A DNA stretch of 64,000 nucleotides from Pseudomonas capeferrum (GTDB lineage Bacteria > Pseudomonadota > Gammaproteobacteria > Pseudomonadales > Pseudomonadaceae): the NCBI RefSeq assembly GCF_000731675.1, contig NZ_JMIT01000001.1, positions 1,239,526 through 1,303,525 of the forward strand, written 5' to 3'. Positions 56,774 through 64,000 of the stretch are shown here, one piece after another. Positions within the stretch are counted from its first letter, which is position 1, and each line of letters starts with the position of its first letter. The position numbers and the translations under genes were made by a program. The notes below the pieces were generated by a model. The model saw only the letters and a list, made by a program, of their open reading frames with translations, was not told the origin of the DNA and searched no databases.

Positions 56774-57446
56774 CCAGTTCAAGGGTTGCCAGGTCGATCA
56801 GGCTGAAATGGCCATTGGCCCAACCGCCGGTATCCAGATGCCAGACATTGCCCAGCAGCTTGGCTTGCAGCACGGGCGTGTGCCCGACCAGCAAGGCGCG
56901 GACACCGTGCACGGGTTGGGTGTCGCCCTCCTTGAGCCGGCGCCGCGACCATTGGCAAACTTCACGCACTTCGGGGTCGTCATCCAGCTCCAGCCAGGTG
57001 CGCAGAACGGCCCAGTCGGCGAACGGGCTGTCGGCATGCAACAGGCCGATCAGCCCCCGCTCGTTTTCGACCTCCATGGCGATCGGCAATTGCTCGAAGC
57101 GTTCGACGAAACGCACCTGCTCGCTTCTGGGCAGGTCGAGAAACCAGCCACCACCGGCGGCGCGATACATCTGCAGGTCGAGCCGGCCACCGCGCAGGTA
57201 GGTAATCGCCAGCGCCTCATGGTTACCTTGCACCGCGTGGAACCAAGGCCGGTCCAGCCATTGCAGCGCCGCTTCACTGTAAGGGCCACGGTCGACCAGG
57301 TCGCCGACGCTGAACAAGCGGTCTACCGCTGGGTCGAACCCGGCCTGCTCCAGGCACATCACAAGGCGCCCGAAGTGCCCGTGGATGTCGCCTACCGCCA
57401 GGTCGCGCCCCTGGGTATTGGCGGCTAGCCGTAGAAACCGACTCAT
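56721..57446 (-). CDS. PP1-type metallophosphoesterase
   Basis: A 241-residue serine/threonine phosphatase-like protein. Metal-binding motifs are complete: AVGDIHGHFGRL (about 17), VGDLVDRGPYS (about 47), AVQGNHEALAI (about 73), GLLHADSPF and LLVGHTPVL. This is the PrpA/PrpB or ApaH-like phosphatase group. It may act on phosphoproteins or dinucleotides. It overlaps the LysE gene tail to tail. Confidence 0.85.
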   Translation of the reverse strand: MSRFLRLAANTQGRDLAVGDIHGHFGRLVMCLEQAGFDPAVDRLFSVGDLVDRGPYSEAALQWLDRPWFHAVQGNHEALAITYLRGGRLDLQMYRAAGGGWFLDLPRSEQVRFVERFEQLPIAMEVENERGLIGLLHADSPFADWAVLRTWLELDDDPEVREVCQWSRRRLKEGDTQPVHGVRALLVGHTPVLQAKLLGNVWHLDTGGWANGHFSLIDLATLELVSPGQGAGPAPLPTRSA

Positions 57447-57521
57447 GACAATCTTCCTCTGCTGGCGCCAGCCTGGCAGGCGTAGAATGGCGCTACACGC
57501 AAACCGCCCCGGAGGTGCATC

Positions 57522-58037
57522 ATGCGTACCGCCCTTGTGTGTGCCGTGCTCATGGCGCTGTCACTGGACAGCATGGCACAAGGCGCCCCGGCCGCGCAGG
57601 TCGAGGTGCATTTTGACCGCCCCGGGAAATTTCGCGATGCCAGCCTCGACAGCCCCGGATACGAGCGCGGGGCCGATGCCTATGTCATGAAGAGCCTGAC
57701 CGAGTACCTGCAGAAGCTCGGCCAGCGCTATTTGCAGGCGGACCAGCAACTGGTCATCAACATCCGTGACATCGACCTGGCTGGCCGCTTCGAGCCTTGG
57801 CACAGCCGTGCCTACGATGTGCGCTTCATGCGCGAAATCACCTGGCCGACCATCGACCTCAGCTACACCCTCAGCCAGCCCGGCAAACCTGCCCAGCAAG
57901 CCCAGGAGCGGGTCAGCGACAAGATGTACCTCAGCCGCCCCGGGCGCGTAACCAGCAGCAGCGACCGCCTGTACGCCGAAAAGGCCATGCTGAACGACTG
58001 GTTCCGCCAGCGCTTCGCGCCGCATCCGGCTTCCTGA
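57522..58037 (+). CDS. DUF3016 domain periplasmic protein
   Basis: A 171-residue protein with a signal peptide (about 1-22, VCAVLMALSLDSMAQGAPA) and the DUF3016 pattern: VEVHFDRPGKFRDASLDSPG, INIRDIDLAGRFEPWHS and a C-terminal RLYAEKAMLNDWFRQRF. The function of the family is unknown. It stands alone, divergent from the phosphatase gene. Confidence 0.8.
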   Translation: MRTALVCAVLMALSLDSMAQGAPAAQVEVHFDRPGKFRDASLDSPGYERGADAYVMKSLTEYLQKLGQRYLQADQQLVINIRDIDLAGRFEPWHSRAYDVRFMREITWPTIDLSYTLSQPGKPAQQAQERVSDKMYLSRPGRVTSSSDRLYAEKAMLNDWFRQRFAPHPAS

Positions 58038-58114
58038 AAAACCCTTCACTGGTACAGGTGTTGCTGCCGAGAGTATGCTCGGCCTTTCGGCCTGTACCAG
58101 GGAAGGAGCTATTG

Positions 58115-58858
58115 ATGAAACTTTGCGCCGTGCAATTGGCATCGCTCAAGGGCGACCTACAGGGCAACCTCGAACGCCACCTTGTCTGCATCGAGCAGGC
58201 GGTGGCGCTGGGTGCCGAGCTGGTGGTGTTTCCTGAACTGTCGCTGACCGGCTACGAGCCGACCTTGGCCCGCCAGGTCGCCCTGCCGCTGTCTTCGTCG
58301 CGGCTGGACCCGCTACAGGCGCTGTGCGATCGACATGGCATCACGGTCGCCGTGGGCCTGCCCTTGCCGACACCGGACGGCGTCCAGATCGGCATGCCGA
58401 TCTTCAGCCCGGGTGCGCCTCGCCAGGCCTATGCCAAACAACGCCTGCACAGCGACGAACTGCCCTACTTCACCACAGGTGATCAGCCCTTGCTCCTGGA
58501 CGTGGCTGGGCATCGGGTGGCGCCCGCCATTTGTTACGAGTCGATGTTCATCGAACATGCGGCAGAGGCTCACGCACAGGGTGCGCAGGTGTACCTCGTG
58601 AGTGTGGCGAAAACGGCCAAGGGTATTCGCGAAGGTCATGAGCACTACCCCGAGGTCGCGCGCCAGCTGGGCCTTGGCGTATTGATGGCCAACTGCGTGG
58701 GGCCGGCCGATACCTTCATTGGCGCAGGCGGGTCGGCGGCCTGGGACAGCCAAGGCCGACTGCTGGCCAGCCTGGATGACCGCTGCGAAGGGCTGATCGT
58801 GCTGGATACCGCCAACGCCAGCGCGTCTGCCGTACCTTTGAGGGCACTCCCTGCGTGA
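58115..58858 (+). CDS. Carbon-nitrogen hydrolase (nitrilase superfamily)
   Basis: The frame is open upstream, but the ATG at 58115, with GAAGGAG before it, gives MKLCAVQLASLKGDLQGNLE and 247 residues. The Glu-Lys-Cys triad is visible: VVFPELSLTGYEP (about 42), YAKQRLHSDE (about 108) and APAICYESMF (about 141). The superfamily hydrolyses amides or nitriles. The substrate is not known. The next small gene overlaps its stop. Confidence 0.85.
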   Translation: MKLCAVQLASLKGDLQGNLERHLVCIEQAVALGAELVVFPELSLTGYEPTLARQVALPLSSSRLDPLQALCDRHGITVAVGLPLPTPDGVQIGMPIFSPGAPRQAYAKQRLHSDELPYFTTGDQPLLLDVAGHRVAPAICYESMFIEHAAEAHAQGAQVYLVSVAKTAKGIREGHEHYPEVARQLGLGVLMANCVGPADTFIGAGGSAAWDSQGRLLASLDDRCEGLIVLDTANASASAVPLRALPA

Positions 58859-59097
58859 AGTATCTGTTAGTAATGCTGGCGAGCTACGCGTCGACTCATT
58901 ACCTGGTCGGGTTGTTGATCCAGGGCCAACTGGCCAATATCGCCGAAGGCCTGCGCCACCGGCCCGATGCCCCGACACCTGGCGAGTACCTGCGCGAGGT
59001 CAGGCCGCAGGCACGACGGGCCCACAGGCAGTACACCGTGATGGCTGGCTCAGCGCTTGCGCTGGTGGCTTGCCTGATCGCGAGTTGGTTTGGCTGA
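58855..59097 (+). CDS. Small membrane protein, unknown function
   Basis: An 80-residue protein starting with a GTG that overlaps the nitrilase stop (GTGA). It has two hydrophobic segments (about 3-24 and 61-79) with a charged Arg-rich stretch between them (EYLREVRPQARRAHRQY). I do not recognise the family. Translational coupling supports it as a real gene. Confidence 0.6.
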   Translation: MKYLLVMLASYASTHYLVGLLIQGQLANIAEGLRHRPDAPTPGEYLREVRPQARRAHRQYTVMAGSALALVACLIASWFG

Positions 59098-59120
59098 TCG
59101 ATGCCTTGCTGTGGCCCGGC

Positions 59121-59621
59121 TCAAAGCGCCAAGGCCAGGCTCTGTCGCCCTTCCAGCGCCAGCAGGTATTGCTTTGCCGCAAGCCCGCCGGCAAAGCCGG
59201 TAAGGCTGCCCGAAGCGCCGATCACCCGATGGCATGGCGCAATGATCGAGATCGGGTTACGCCCATTGGCTGCGCCCACCGCACGGACCGCGCTGGGGTT
59301 ACCGATCTGTCGGGCGATGTCGCCGTAACTGCGGGTTTCGCCGAAGGGAATGGCCAGCAATGCAGCCCACACTTCACGCTGAAACGGCGTGCCGGCGAAG
59401 TCCAACGCGAGGTCGAAGCAGCGTCGCTTACCGGCGAAGTACTCGCCCAACTGGCGGGCGGTGTCCAGCAGAACCGGGCAGTGATCATCGCGATGAAGGG
59501 CGCCGAGCCGCACGCGGTTCTCCCGCTCCTCCTCCCACAGCACCGCTGCCAGCCGCTCGCCGCGGGCCACCAGCGTCAGCGTGCCGACGGGGGATTGCAT
59601 CAAGGTGAAGGCACTGGACAT
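59121..59621 (-). CDS. ogt: Methylated-DNA-protein-cysteine methyltransferase
   Basis: A 166-residue Ogt/AdaB-type protein. The active-site motif ISIIAPCHRVIGASGSLTGF holds the acceptor Cys, and AIPFGETRSYGDIARQIGNP with VRAVGAANGRNP is the DNA-binding part. It lacks the N-terminal Ada domain. It repairs O6-alkylguanine by transferring the alkyl group to its own cysteine. Confidence 0.93.
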   Translation of the reverse strand: MSSAFTLMQSPVGTLTLVARGERLAAVLWEEERENRVRLGALHRDDHCPVLLDTARQLGEYFAGKRRCFDLALDFAGTPFQREVWAALLAIPFGETRSYGDIARQIGNPSAVRAVGAANGRNPISIIAPCHRVIGASGSLTGFAGGLAAKQYLLALEGRQSLALAL

Positions 59622-59698
59622 AGGGGAGGTTCCTGCTGGCTGCGTTGCGGTCAGCGCACTCTACCCATGCCCAAGGCCGCACGCACCCGCTTTCTTGC

Positions 59699-60502
59699 TC
59701 AACCAATCGCGCAACCGGCAATGCGCCTGGCTTCGGACAGGTTGACCTTGGGGATCAGCTCGGTCGGAATACGCGAAGCCGCCGACAGGTTGTAGACGTG
59801 AAAGTGCTCATTGACCACTTGCCGCGCCATCAGCGTCAGTGACGGCAGGATACGGCTGTCCCAGTGCTGGTCCAGGCCGCAGGGCGAGTGTTCACCTTCG
59901 GCGGTTTCGTAAAAGCGCCCTACCGTCTGATCAAGATCTACGCCCACCAGCAACACCTCTTCAAAACCCAGGTGATACGCCAGTTGCAGGGCCACATAAG
60001 CGACCGTGCGGGCATCGAAAAAGCCCTGCGACAGGTCTTTGCTGAAGGCAATCGAGCGGGCTCGTTTGCTCCACAACGCTCGGTTGCAGACACAACTGTC
60101 ACCGTGCCCGCGCATACCGTCGAGCAAGCCTGGCGTGTGCGCCTTGTGCAAGGCATAGCATTCGCTGGCGGCGGGAATATCGGCACCTTCGAACTGCTCT
60201 GGCCATAACGCCAGGCGCTGGCTGTCACGCAAGGCGGTGGCGAACAGTGCTGGTTGCTGTTGGCCAAAGCTCTTGTCGGTGCACACGTAAAAGAACGGCT
60301 TCACGCCATGCTCGGCAGTCATGGCAACTGAACCATTCATGGCGATGATCGGTAGATGGGCAAATTCGCCCAGGGGGAAATGCTTGGCTGAGGCGCCCGA
60401 AGCCAGAATTACCACGGGGCCTTGCTGGGTATTGCGACACGCCTCGAAACTGGAGAACGCCCCGCGTTCAGCGCTTGGCTGCGACGGAAGTGTGTTCATC
60501 AT
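59699..60502 (-). CDS. DUF115/sialyltransferase-fold-like protein, possibly LPS-related
   Basis: A 267-residue soluble protein. GPVVILASGASAKHFPLGEF near residue 28 resembles the nucleotide-sugar binding start of DUF115 and CST-I-like proteins, followed by IIAMNGSVAM and FYVCTDKSF. LGFEEVLLVGVDLDQ near residue 180 is a second block shared with that fold. Pseudomonas proteins of this type are often named as LPS core biosynthesis proteins; I cannot confirm that. It is monocistronic. Confidence 0.55.
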   Translation of the reverse strand: MMNTLPSQPSAERGAFSSFEACRNTQQGPVVILASGASAKHFPLGEFAHLPIIAMNGSVAMTAEHGVKPFFYVCTDKSFGQQQPALFATALRDSQRLALWPEQFEGADIPAASECYALHKAHTPGLLDGMRGHGDSCVCNRALWSKRARSIAFSKDLSQGFFDARTVAYVALQLAYHLGFEEVLLVGVDLDQTVGRFYETAEGEHSPCGLDQHWDSRILPSLTLMARQVVNEHFHVYNLSAASRIPTELIPKVNLSEARRIAGCAIG

Positions 60503-60804
60503 TGGCTACTTTGGACTGGACAGTACAAAACACGATACCGGTCCTTGTACGCGCAACGGACGCTTTTACATAAGCCTTACACAAAGCGACTGAAGGGTCT
60601 AAATCTGTCCAAAAACTAAGTGCACACCGTTTTCCACACAGGTGCTGTGTCATTCAGACCTACGCATTCTCTACGCGTTCCCCGCCCTTCGGCCTGCCTG
60701 TGCATTTTTGCCACTTGAACTATTCGTCGTTTCTTCATGAGTCTCCTTGATGGTTACCCATTGCGAGACTAATACTTAAGTCTCTGCCTGGGGAGGCACG
60801 AAAC
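60503..60804. other. Intergenic region with inverted repeat
   Basis: A 302-base, relatively AT-rich gap between a minus-strand gene and a small plus-strand gene. It holds an inverted repeat GAGACT-N8-AGTCTC at 60765-60784, 20 bases before the next start codon, possibly an operator. No gene is seen. Confidence 0.5.
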
Positions 60805-61011
60805 ATGCAACCAAGATTCGTTATCGTTCCGGCGGTACCCATCGAAAAGGAGTCCTTCCGCATCGCTAGCCGCTACTACGCGGCTACCGTAAGCGGCGGC
60901 TTCGACATCTATGACAACTTGGCGAAGGAGCGGCTGAAACCCAGCTACCCGAGCAGAACCGATGCGCAGATGCAGTGTGAGCGGATGAACAACAAGCTCG
61001 AAATGAGATGA
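60805..61011 (+). CDS. Small hypothetical protein
   Basis: A 68-residue basic protein starting MQPRFVIVPAVPIEKESFRI, with a strong ribosome site (GGGGAGG) about ten bases upstream. The content is mixed and folded-looking (SRYYAATVSGGFDIYDNLAK). No known domain recognised. The ribosome site and the inverted repeat upstream support it as a gene. Confidence 0.6.
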   Translation: MQPRFVIVPAVPIEKESFRIASRYYAATVSGGFDIYDNLAKERLKPSYPSRTDAQMQCERMNNKLEMR

Positions 61012-61072
61012 TTGGCATACAGTGCAAGGCCAGTCAGCCAGAGACCAACATGGGCAGCGCGGATTACTGACC

Positions 61073-61402
61073 TCAGTCCAGACACTCCCTGGCCGCCAGG
61101 CGCAGCTTGTCGCCTGACAGGAAGCTGCCCTTGTAGAACGTTGCCCGGCTGCCGTCACGTACGTCGACTACCTCCAGCACATCGTCAGAGGCCACCGCGC
61201 TGGGCGCCGTCAACCGATAGCCGTGGGCGATGGACTTCTGGTTGGCAAGTGGCGCCAGTGCTCGCCACTTCGGCATCACGCACGCGGCAAACTGCGCGGG
61301 GGTTTTATGGGTCAGCTTGCTGGCTGTGGGTTTACCTGGCGTTGCGCAACCGGCAAGGCTGGCAGCCATGAGAGCGCTGAAGAAGATACGAAATGTAGGC
61401 AT
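61073..61402 (-). CDS. Small putative lipoprotein
   Basis: A 109-residue protein starting at 61402 (MPTFRIFFSALMAASLAGCA) with a lipobox Leu-Ala-Gly-Cys at about residue 16-19. The mature part contains TPAQFAACVMPKWRALAPLA and VLEVVDVRDGSRATFYKGSF and ends RLAARECLD. The two further cysteines could form a disulfide. Predicted to be an envelope lipoprotein of unknown role. Confidence 0.65.
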   Translation of the reverse strand: MPTFRIFFSALMAASLAGCATPGKPTASKLTHKTPAQFAACVMPKWRALAPLANQKSIAHGYRLTAPSAVASDDVLEVVDVRDGSRATFYKGSFLSGDKLRLAARECLD

Positions 61403-61625
61403 TTGCAATTGGCCATTAGGGGTACGCGGCATTCTACCGAGGGTTGCGCACGGGTACCAATCAACCAAGGTCGTGGCCATTCAGCCTTTGTCCATGCCTG
61501 GGCATGTTGCTTGAGTACAAGCGCGCTGGCACCTGTCAATTCTGCCAGTAGCGAAAACCGTAAAGGGGGAAGATAGTTTGCCTTGCGGATGTTCATCCAG
61601 CCGGTACAAAGCGAGGACCTACCCT

Positions 61626-61847
61626 ATGCCAACCGACCGCACGCGTTTCTTCTACCAGAACGGCAGCCTCCACACATTGAAGACGGGCGACGAAAGCCGC
61701 GTCATCTTTCGTAGTGCAGACATGCCACTTGCAGAGTTGCAGCCTGACACTGTGCAAGGCACTGGGTTGTTGGCTACGGATGATAAAGGCTCAGTGCTCC
61801 AGGTGCAGGGTGGCGATATCGAAACGTCAGACACGGACCCCGCTTAG
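61626..61847 (+). pseudogene. Orphan Rhs-family fragment
   Basis: A 73-residue frame (MPTDRTRFFYQNGSLHTLKT) with IFRSADMPLAELQ and GLLATDDKGSVLQVQGGD, which matches the start of Pseudomonas Rhs-like toxin proteins just before the core. In full-length proteins this is followed by a YSAYGH-like repeat and the RHS core, then a variable toxin tip. Here a stop follows directly after SDTDPA, so only the first part remains. It is a remnant of a deleted Rhs element or a deliberate short form; the first is more likely. Confidence 0.65.
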
Positions 61848-61949
61848 CGTTGAAACAAACCGTGGAAAACACGAGACAGCTGGACTTGCCACACCCTCTT
61901 CAATGGTGTGTGATGATGCGTTTTACAGCTTGATCAGCGCAGGACGCCC

Positions 61950-62411
61950 ATGCCTCAAATTGACTGGCTAGAAAACCATATGAACCATTGCGACACTTTC
62001 GCTCAATGGATTCATCAGCAATTCCAGTATGAGTTCGAGGACATTGACCTCGCCCAATGGCAGTTGGACTTCGCGCAAGGCCAGGGCAATGGCCAATGGC
62101 AATGCCTGGTCGCACTGGATCAAGGCCACTTGCTGGGTGGCGCTGCCCTCGCCAAGGAAGACCTGCCGTCCCGCCCGGAGCTAGGCCCCTGGCTAGCCTG
62201 CGTATTCGTGGACCCGGCAGCCAGAGGTGCCGGTATCGCCGAGCAGTTGATCGAGGGCATATGTACCCACGCACGTGACACCGGCGTAGAAACCTTATAC
62301 CTGCACACCAGTGACAAACAGTCTTACTATGCCAAGCGTGGCTGGGCGGTGATCGAGCAGTTCGAGGCCTGGGGCAAGGCGCAGTGGCTGATGTCGCGAT
62401 CGCTTCGCTGA
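61950..62411 (+). CDS. GNAT-family N-acetyltransferase
   Basis: A 153-residue GNAT protein with motif A (CVFVDPAARGAGIAEQLIEG) near residue 90 and the C-terminal beta strand region (ETLYLHTSDKQSYYAKRGWA). The N-terminal part (HCDTFAQWIHQQFQYEFED) fits the family start. It moves an acetyl group from acetyl-CoA to an amine; the substrate is unknown. It follows the Rhs fragment. Confidence 0.82.
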   Translation: MPQIDWLENHMNHCDTFAQWIHQQFQYEFEDIDLAQWQLDFAQGQGNGQWQCLVALDQGHLLGGAALAKEDLPSRPELGPWLACVFVDPAARGAGIAEQLIEGICTHARDTGVETLYLHTSDKQSYYAKRGWAVIEQFEAWGKAQWLMSRSLR

Positions 62412-62486
62412 GCCTGCGCCCAAACGATGCCGCAGCGAGGCCCAACTGGGCCGTAGACGCACACTTCAAGGAACGCAGCCAAGATC

Positions 62487-62729
62487 ATGGAACCGCTTCA
62501 AACCATCAAATCAGACCTCGTCAAAACGGCCGACCACCTCAATGCACTCAGCAAGGCCATGACCGGGCATGCCAAGTTCATGGAGGCCAGAGCGACTCCG
62601 GAAACCAAGATCGATGTACGCGCTCATATCAAGTCCATCGACGGCGTCGCCGATGAGTTGAGGTCAGTTGCCGCAAAAATCACAGACACCGCTCTACCCG
62701 CTACTTCGAACAGGCAAATTGCTCGTTGA
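62487..62729 (+). CDS. Small helical hypothetical protein
   Basis: An 80-residue protein (MEPLQTIKSDLVKTADHLNA) that looks mainly helical, with heptad-like Leu/Ile spacing. Its last 29 bases overlap the convergent 99-residue gene. No family recognised. Supported only by composition and an AAGGA sequence somewhat far upstream. Confidence 0.4.
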   Translation: MEPLQTIKSDLVKTADHLNALSKAMTGHAKFMEARATPETKIDVRAHIKSIDGVADELRSVAAKITDTALPATSNRQIAR

Positions 62730-63000
62730 CAGGCATCGCATCGCTCGCGATACGCCGTGCTCGGCCTACGCCCCAGGCCAAAGCGCGAGTCATCGACTCG
62801 CCTGGGCGCGAATCGAATGCCTCTTCATGAATCGCCATGCCGCTAGTGGCATAAACACCGATGAACATCTGCGTGCTGCCTGTTCGCGACAGTCGCACCT
62901 GGACATCGATGTAGGTTCCATCGTTTAACGTTTCGTCGTGTGACCGATGGTGAAGCGTTGGGTCTGCCCAGCCCCAGAAAACGTCGCCGCGAATCCGCAT
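62701..63000 (-). CDS. Small hypothetical protein
   Basis: A 99-residue protein (MRIRGDVFWGWADPTLHHRS) preceded by a very strong ribosome site (AGGAGGGGCGAC). It has a folded-looking mix (YIDVQVRLSRTGSTQMFIGV, EAFDSRPGESMTRALAWGVG). No known domain recognised. It follows the 36-residue ORF at 63019 by 18 bases. Confidence 0.65.
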   Translation of the reverse strand: MRIRGDVFWGWADPTLHHRSHDETLNDGTYIDVQVRLSRTGSTQMFIGVYATSGMAIHEEAFDSRPGESMTRALAWGVGRARRIASDAMPVNEQFACSK

Positions 63001-63018
63001 GTCGCCCCTCCTACGACT

Positions 63019-63129
63019 TTAGTTGTATGCGTAAATGCCACCATAGCCAAAGCCAAACGGCACGCAACTGTACTTAGTCGGAATGAGAGCTGAATCGGAC
63101 AACTGGCTGTCAGGCGAAAGCGAAGTCAT
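63019..63129 (-). CDS. 36-residue peptide ORF with Gly/Tyr-rich tail
   Basis: A short frame (MTSLSPDSQLSDSALIPTKY, then SCVPFGFGYGGIYAYN) with a GAGG ribosome site five bases before the ATG. It sits neatly between the 65-residue and 99-residue genes on the same strand, with gaps of 24 and 18 bases. The C-terminal 15 residues are rich in Gly, Phe and Tyr with one Cys. No family recognised; it could be a real small protein or precursor. Confidence 0.45.
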   Translation of the reverse strand: MTSLSPDSQLSDSALIPTKYSCVPFGFGYGGIYAYN

Positions 63130-63153
63130 TTTCGCCTCTGCAATATCAACGCC

Positions 63154-63351
63154 TCAGGGTTTACCGTCCAGCTCTGGCGGCCATGCGCTCATGAAGATGA
63201 TGACCCCAGGTATGGAGAGCGCGAGCAAGTACTGCCCAGGGTGAACCACCACACCAATGGCCCAGACCGCCATCACAGCCCCACCGACAATACGCCGCTG
63301 TCGGGGCGTGAAGCGCTTTTGAAAGGTTTCCAGTTTTTTACGCCAAGCCAT
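63154..63351 (-). CDS. Small membrane protein, unknown function
   Basis: A 65-residue protein (MAWRKKLETFQKRFTPRQRR) with a basic N-terminus and one or two hydrophobic segments (about 21-55: IVGGAVMAVWAIGVVVHPGQ and LLALSIPGVIIFMSAW). An AAGGA ribosome site lies before it. Unknown function; it starts a run of three small minus-strand genes. Confidence 0.6.
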   Translation of the reverse strand: MAWRKKLETFQKRFTPRQRRIVGGAVMAVWAIGVVVHPGQYLLALSIPGVIIFMSAWPPELDGKP

Positions 63352-63411
63352 TACCCATTCCTTTGCACGCTCAGGTCCATTGCGTCGGCGCGTGGCTACG
63401 TTACAGATTCT

Positions 63412-63708
63412 TCAATCTTGCTCTGTCAGCTCACAGACACCATTTGCGCGACCCTTGCCGGTGTACGAAACGCCCGACGATCCGTCAGGGTTAACCATGA
63501 TCGATACGGTTACCCCACTGCCCTTGGCTTCGAAGTACGTGTCACTGAATTTCTTCAATTTTGCTTCCTTGCCATTGATGTACACAGGGCCGCCCTCATC
63601 GGCATGCACCTCGATATTCCCCGGGCATGTGGCATTGACCAGCGGGATCTGCGCATTGGCGATACCCGCAATGGAACACAACGCCGCACCTAGCAGTAAC
63701 TGCTTCAT
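63412..63708 (-). CDS. Small secreted protein, unknown function
   Basis: A 98-residue protein with a clear signal peptide (MKQLLLGAALCSIAGIANAQ), strong ribosome site (AGGAGG) and a beta-rich mature part of about 79 residues with two cysteines that may pair (NATCPGNIEVHADEG, GRANGVCELTEQD). Predicted periplasmic. Family not recognised. Confidence 0.7.
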   Translation of the reverse strand: MKQLLLGAALCSIAGIANAQIPLVNATCPGNIEVHADEGGPVYINGKEAKLKKFSDTYFEAKGSGVTVSIMVNPDGSSGVSYTGKGRANGVCELTEQD

Positions 63709-63875
63709 TAAAACCTCCTGAGTTGCCGGGCTATGAAAATTCTAGAATTAGCCCAGCGCGAATGATCGCGCAACCCCTTCGTTCGGCCACTTCAGGTCGC
63801 CATCCGTCAGTCCCGTGGCACCCTGTCCCCAGCCCATGGCCCAAGAGATGTACTCACTCGAACGGGAGATACATC

Positions 63876-64000
63876 ATGAAACGGACACCTCCGCATACCC
63901 TGCTGCTCGCCCTTTGCCTGGGCGTCATTACCCCTATGGCCTTCGCGACCAGCGATATGAACGACAACGGCGCAGGCTCGCCTGGTACTCCAGGCGCAAA
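63876..64000 (+). CDS. Small secreted low-complexity protein, 5' part (cut by window edge)
   Basis: The ATG at 63876 follows GGGAGATACATC, nearly the same leader as the gene at 45968. The visible 41 residues have a signal peptide (TLLLALCLGVITPMAFA) and then Asp, Asn, Gly, Ser and Pro-rich sequence (TSDMNDNGAGSPGTPGA). It is likely a paralogue of the 45968 protein. The 3' end is outside the window. Confidence 0.65.
   Translation, partial: MKRTPPHTLLLALCLGVITPMAFATSDMNDNGAGSPGTPGA

Noticed and set aside
1..64000. CRISPR arrays, tRNA or rRNA genes, prophage
   Set aside because: No regularly spaced direct repeats, no cloverleaf-like sequences noticed and no phage structural or integrase genes; the only mobile element seen is the IS3-family insertion.

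Overview
The window is GC-rich chromosomal DNA from a Pseudomonas, most likely of the P. putida group. Pointers are a lexA2-imuA-imuB-dnaE2 mutagenesis cassette with a LexA2-type operator, an hpd/atoDAE-type catabolic set, ecotin, a yejABE-type importer and several extragenic palindromic (REP) elements. Nothing resembles a tRNA, rRNA or CRISPR array. The left edge cuts hpd and the right edge cuts a small secreted-protein gene.

Layout. 1-7000: partial hpd, a c-di-GMP phosphodiesterase, a RarD-type permease, a TerC/CBS/CorC membrane protein, a LysE exporter and two regulators. 7000-11800: short-chain acyl-CoA transferase genes (atoD, atoA) and transporter atoE, with a divergent LysR gene and an aldo/keto reductase. 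11800-18430: SOS mutagenesis operon lexA2-imuA-imuB-dnaE2 plus a HAD phosphatase. 18500-29730: catabolic region. A translationally coupled SDR / KstD-like flavoprotein / NIPSNAP / aromatic-acid permease operon lies divergent from an AraC gene; an M20 hydrolase / MFS / amidase / IclR set follows. 30000-35430: class II UvrA and a DHA2-HlyD efflux pair. 35800-42260: AEC permease and the formate dehydrogenase-N operon fdnG-fdxH-fdoI-fdhE, in which cysteine replaces selenocysteine.

42260-48490: MFS gene, an IS3-family insertion next to a REP pair, a small secreted protein, a PEBP protein, and a DAHP synthase gene preceded by two short ORFs rich in aromatic codons with a strong terminator between them. 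This leader is the most interesting regulatory structure in the window. 48500-54510: two parvulins, the importer yejABE without its ATPase, 3-hydroxybutyrate dehydrogenase and ecotin. 54500-60500: LysE/AraC modules, a phosphatase, a nitrilase-family hydrolase, an Ogt-type methyltransferase and a DUF115-like protein. 60500-64000: an accessory-looking strip of small genes, including an orphan Rhs fragment, a GNAT enzyme and a run of small minus-strand genes.

The genes cover aromatic amino acid synthesis and breakdown, short-chain acid and aromatic/alicyclic acid use, formate oxidation, DNA-damage response and efflux. Functions are inferred from protein motifs and context only; no database search was possible.
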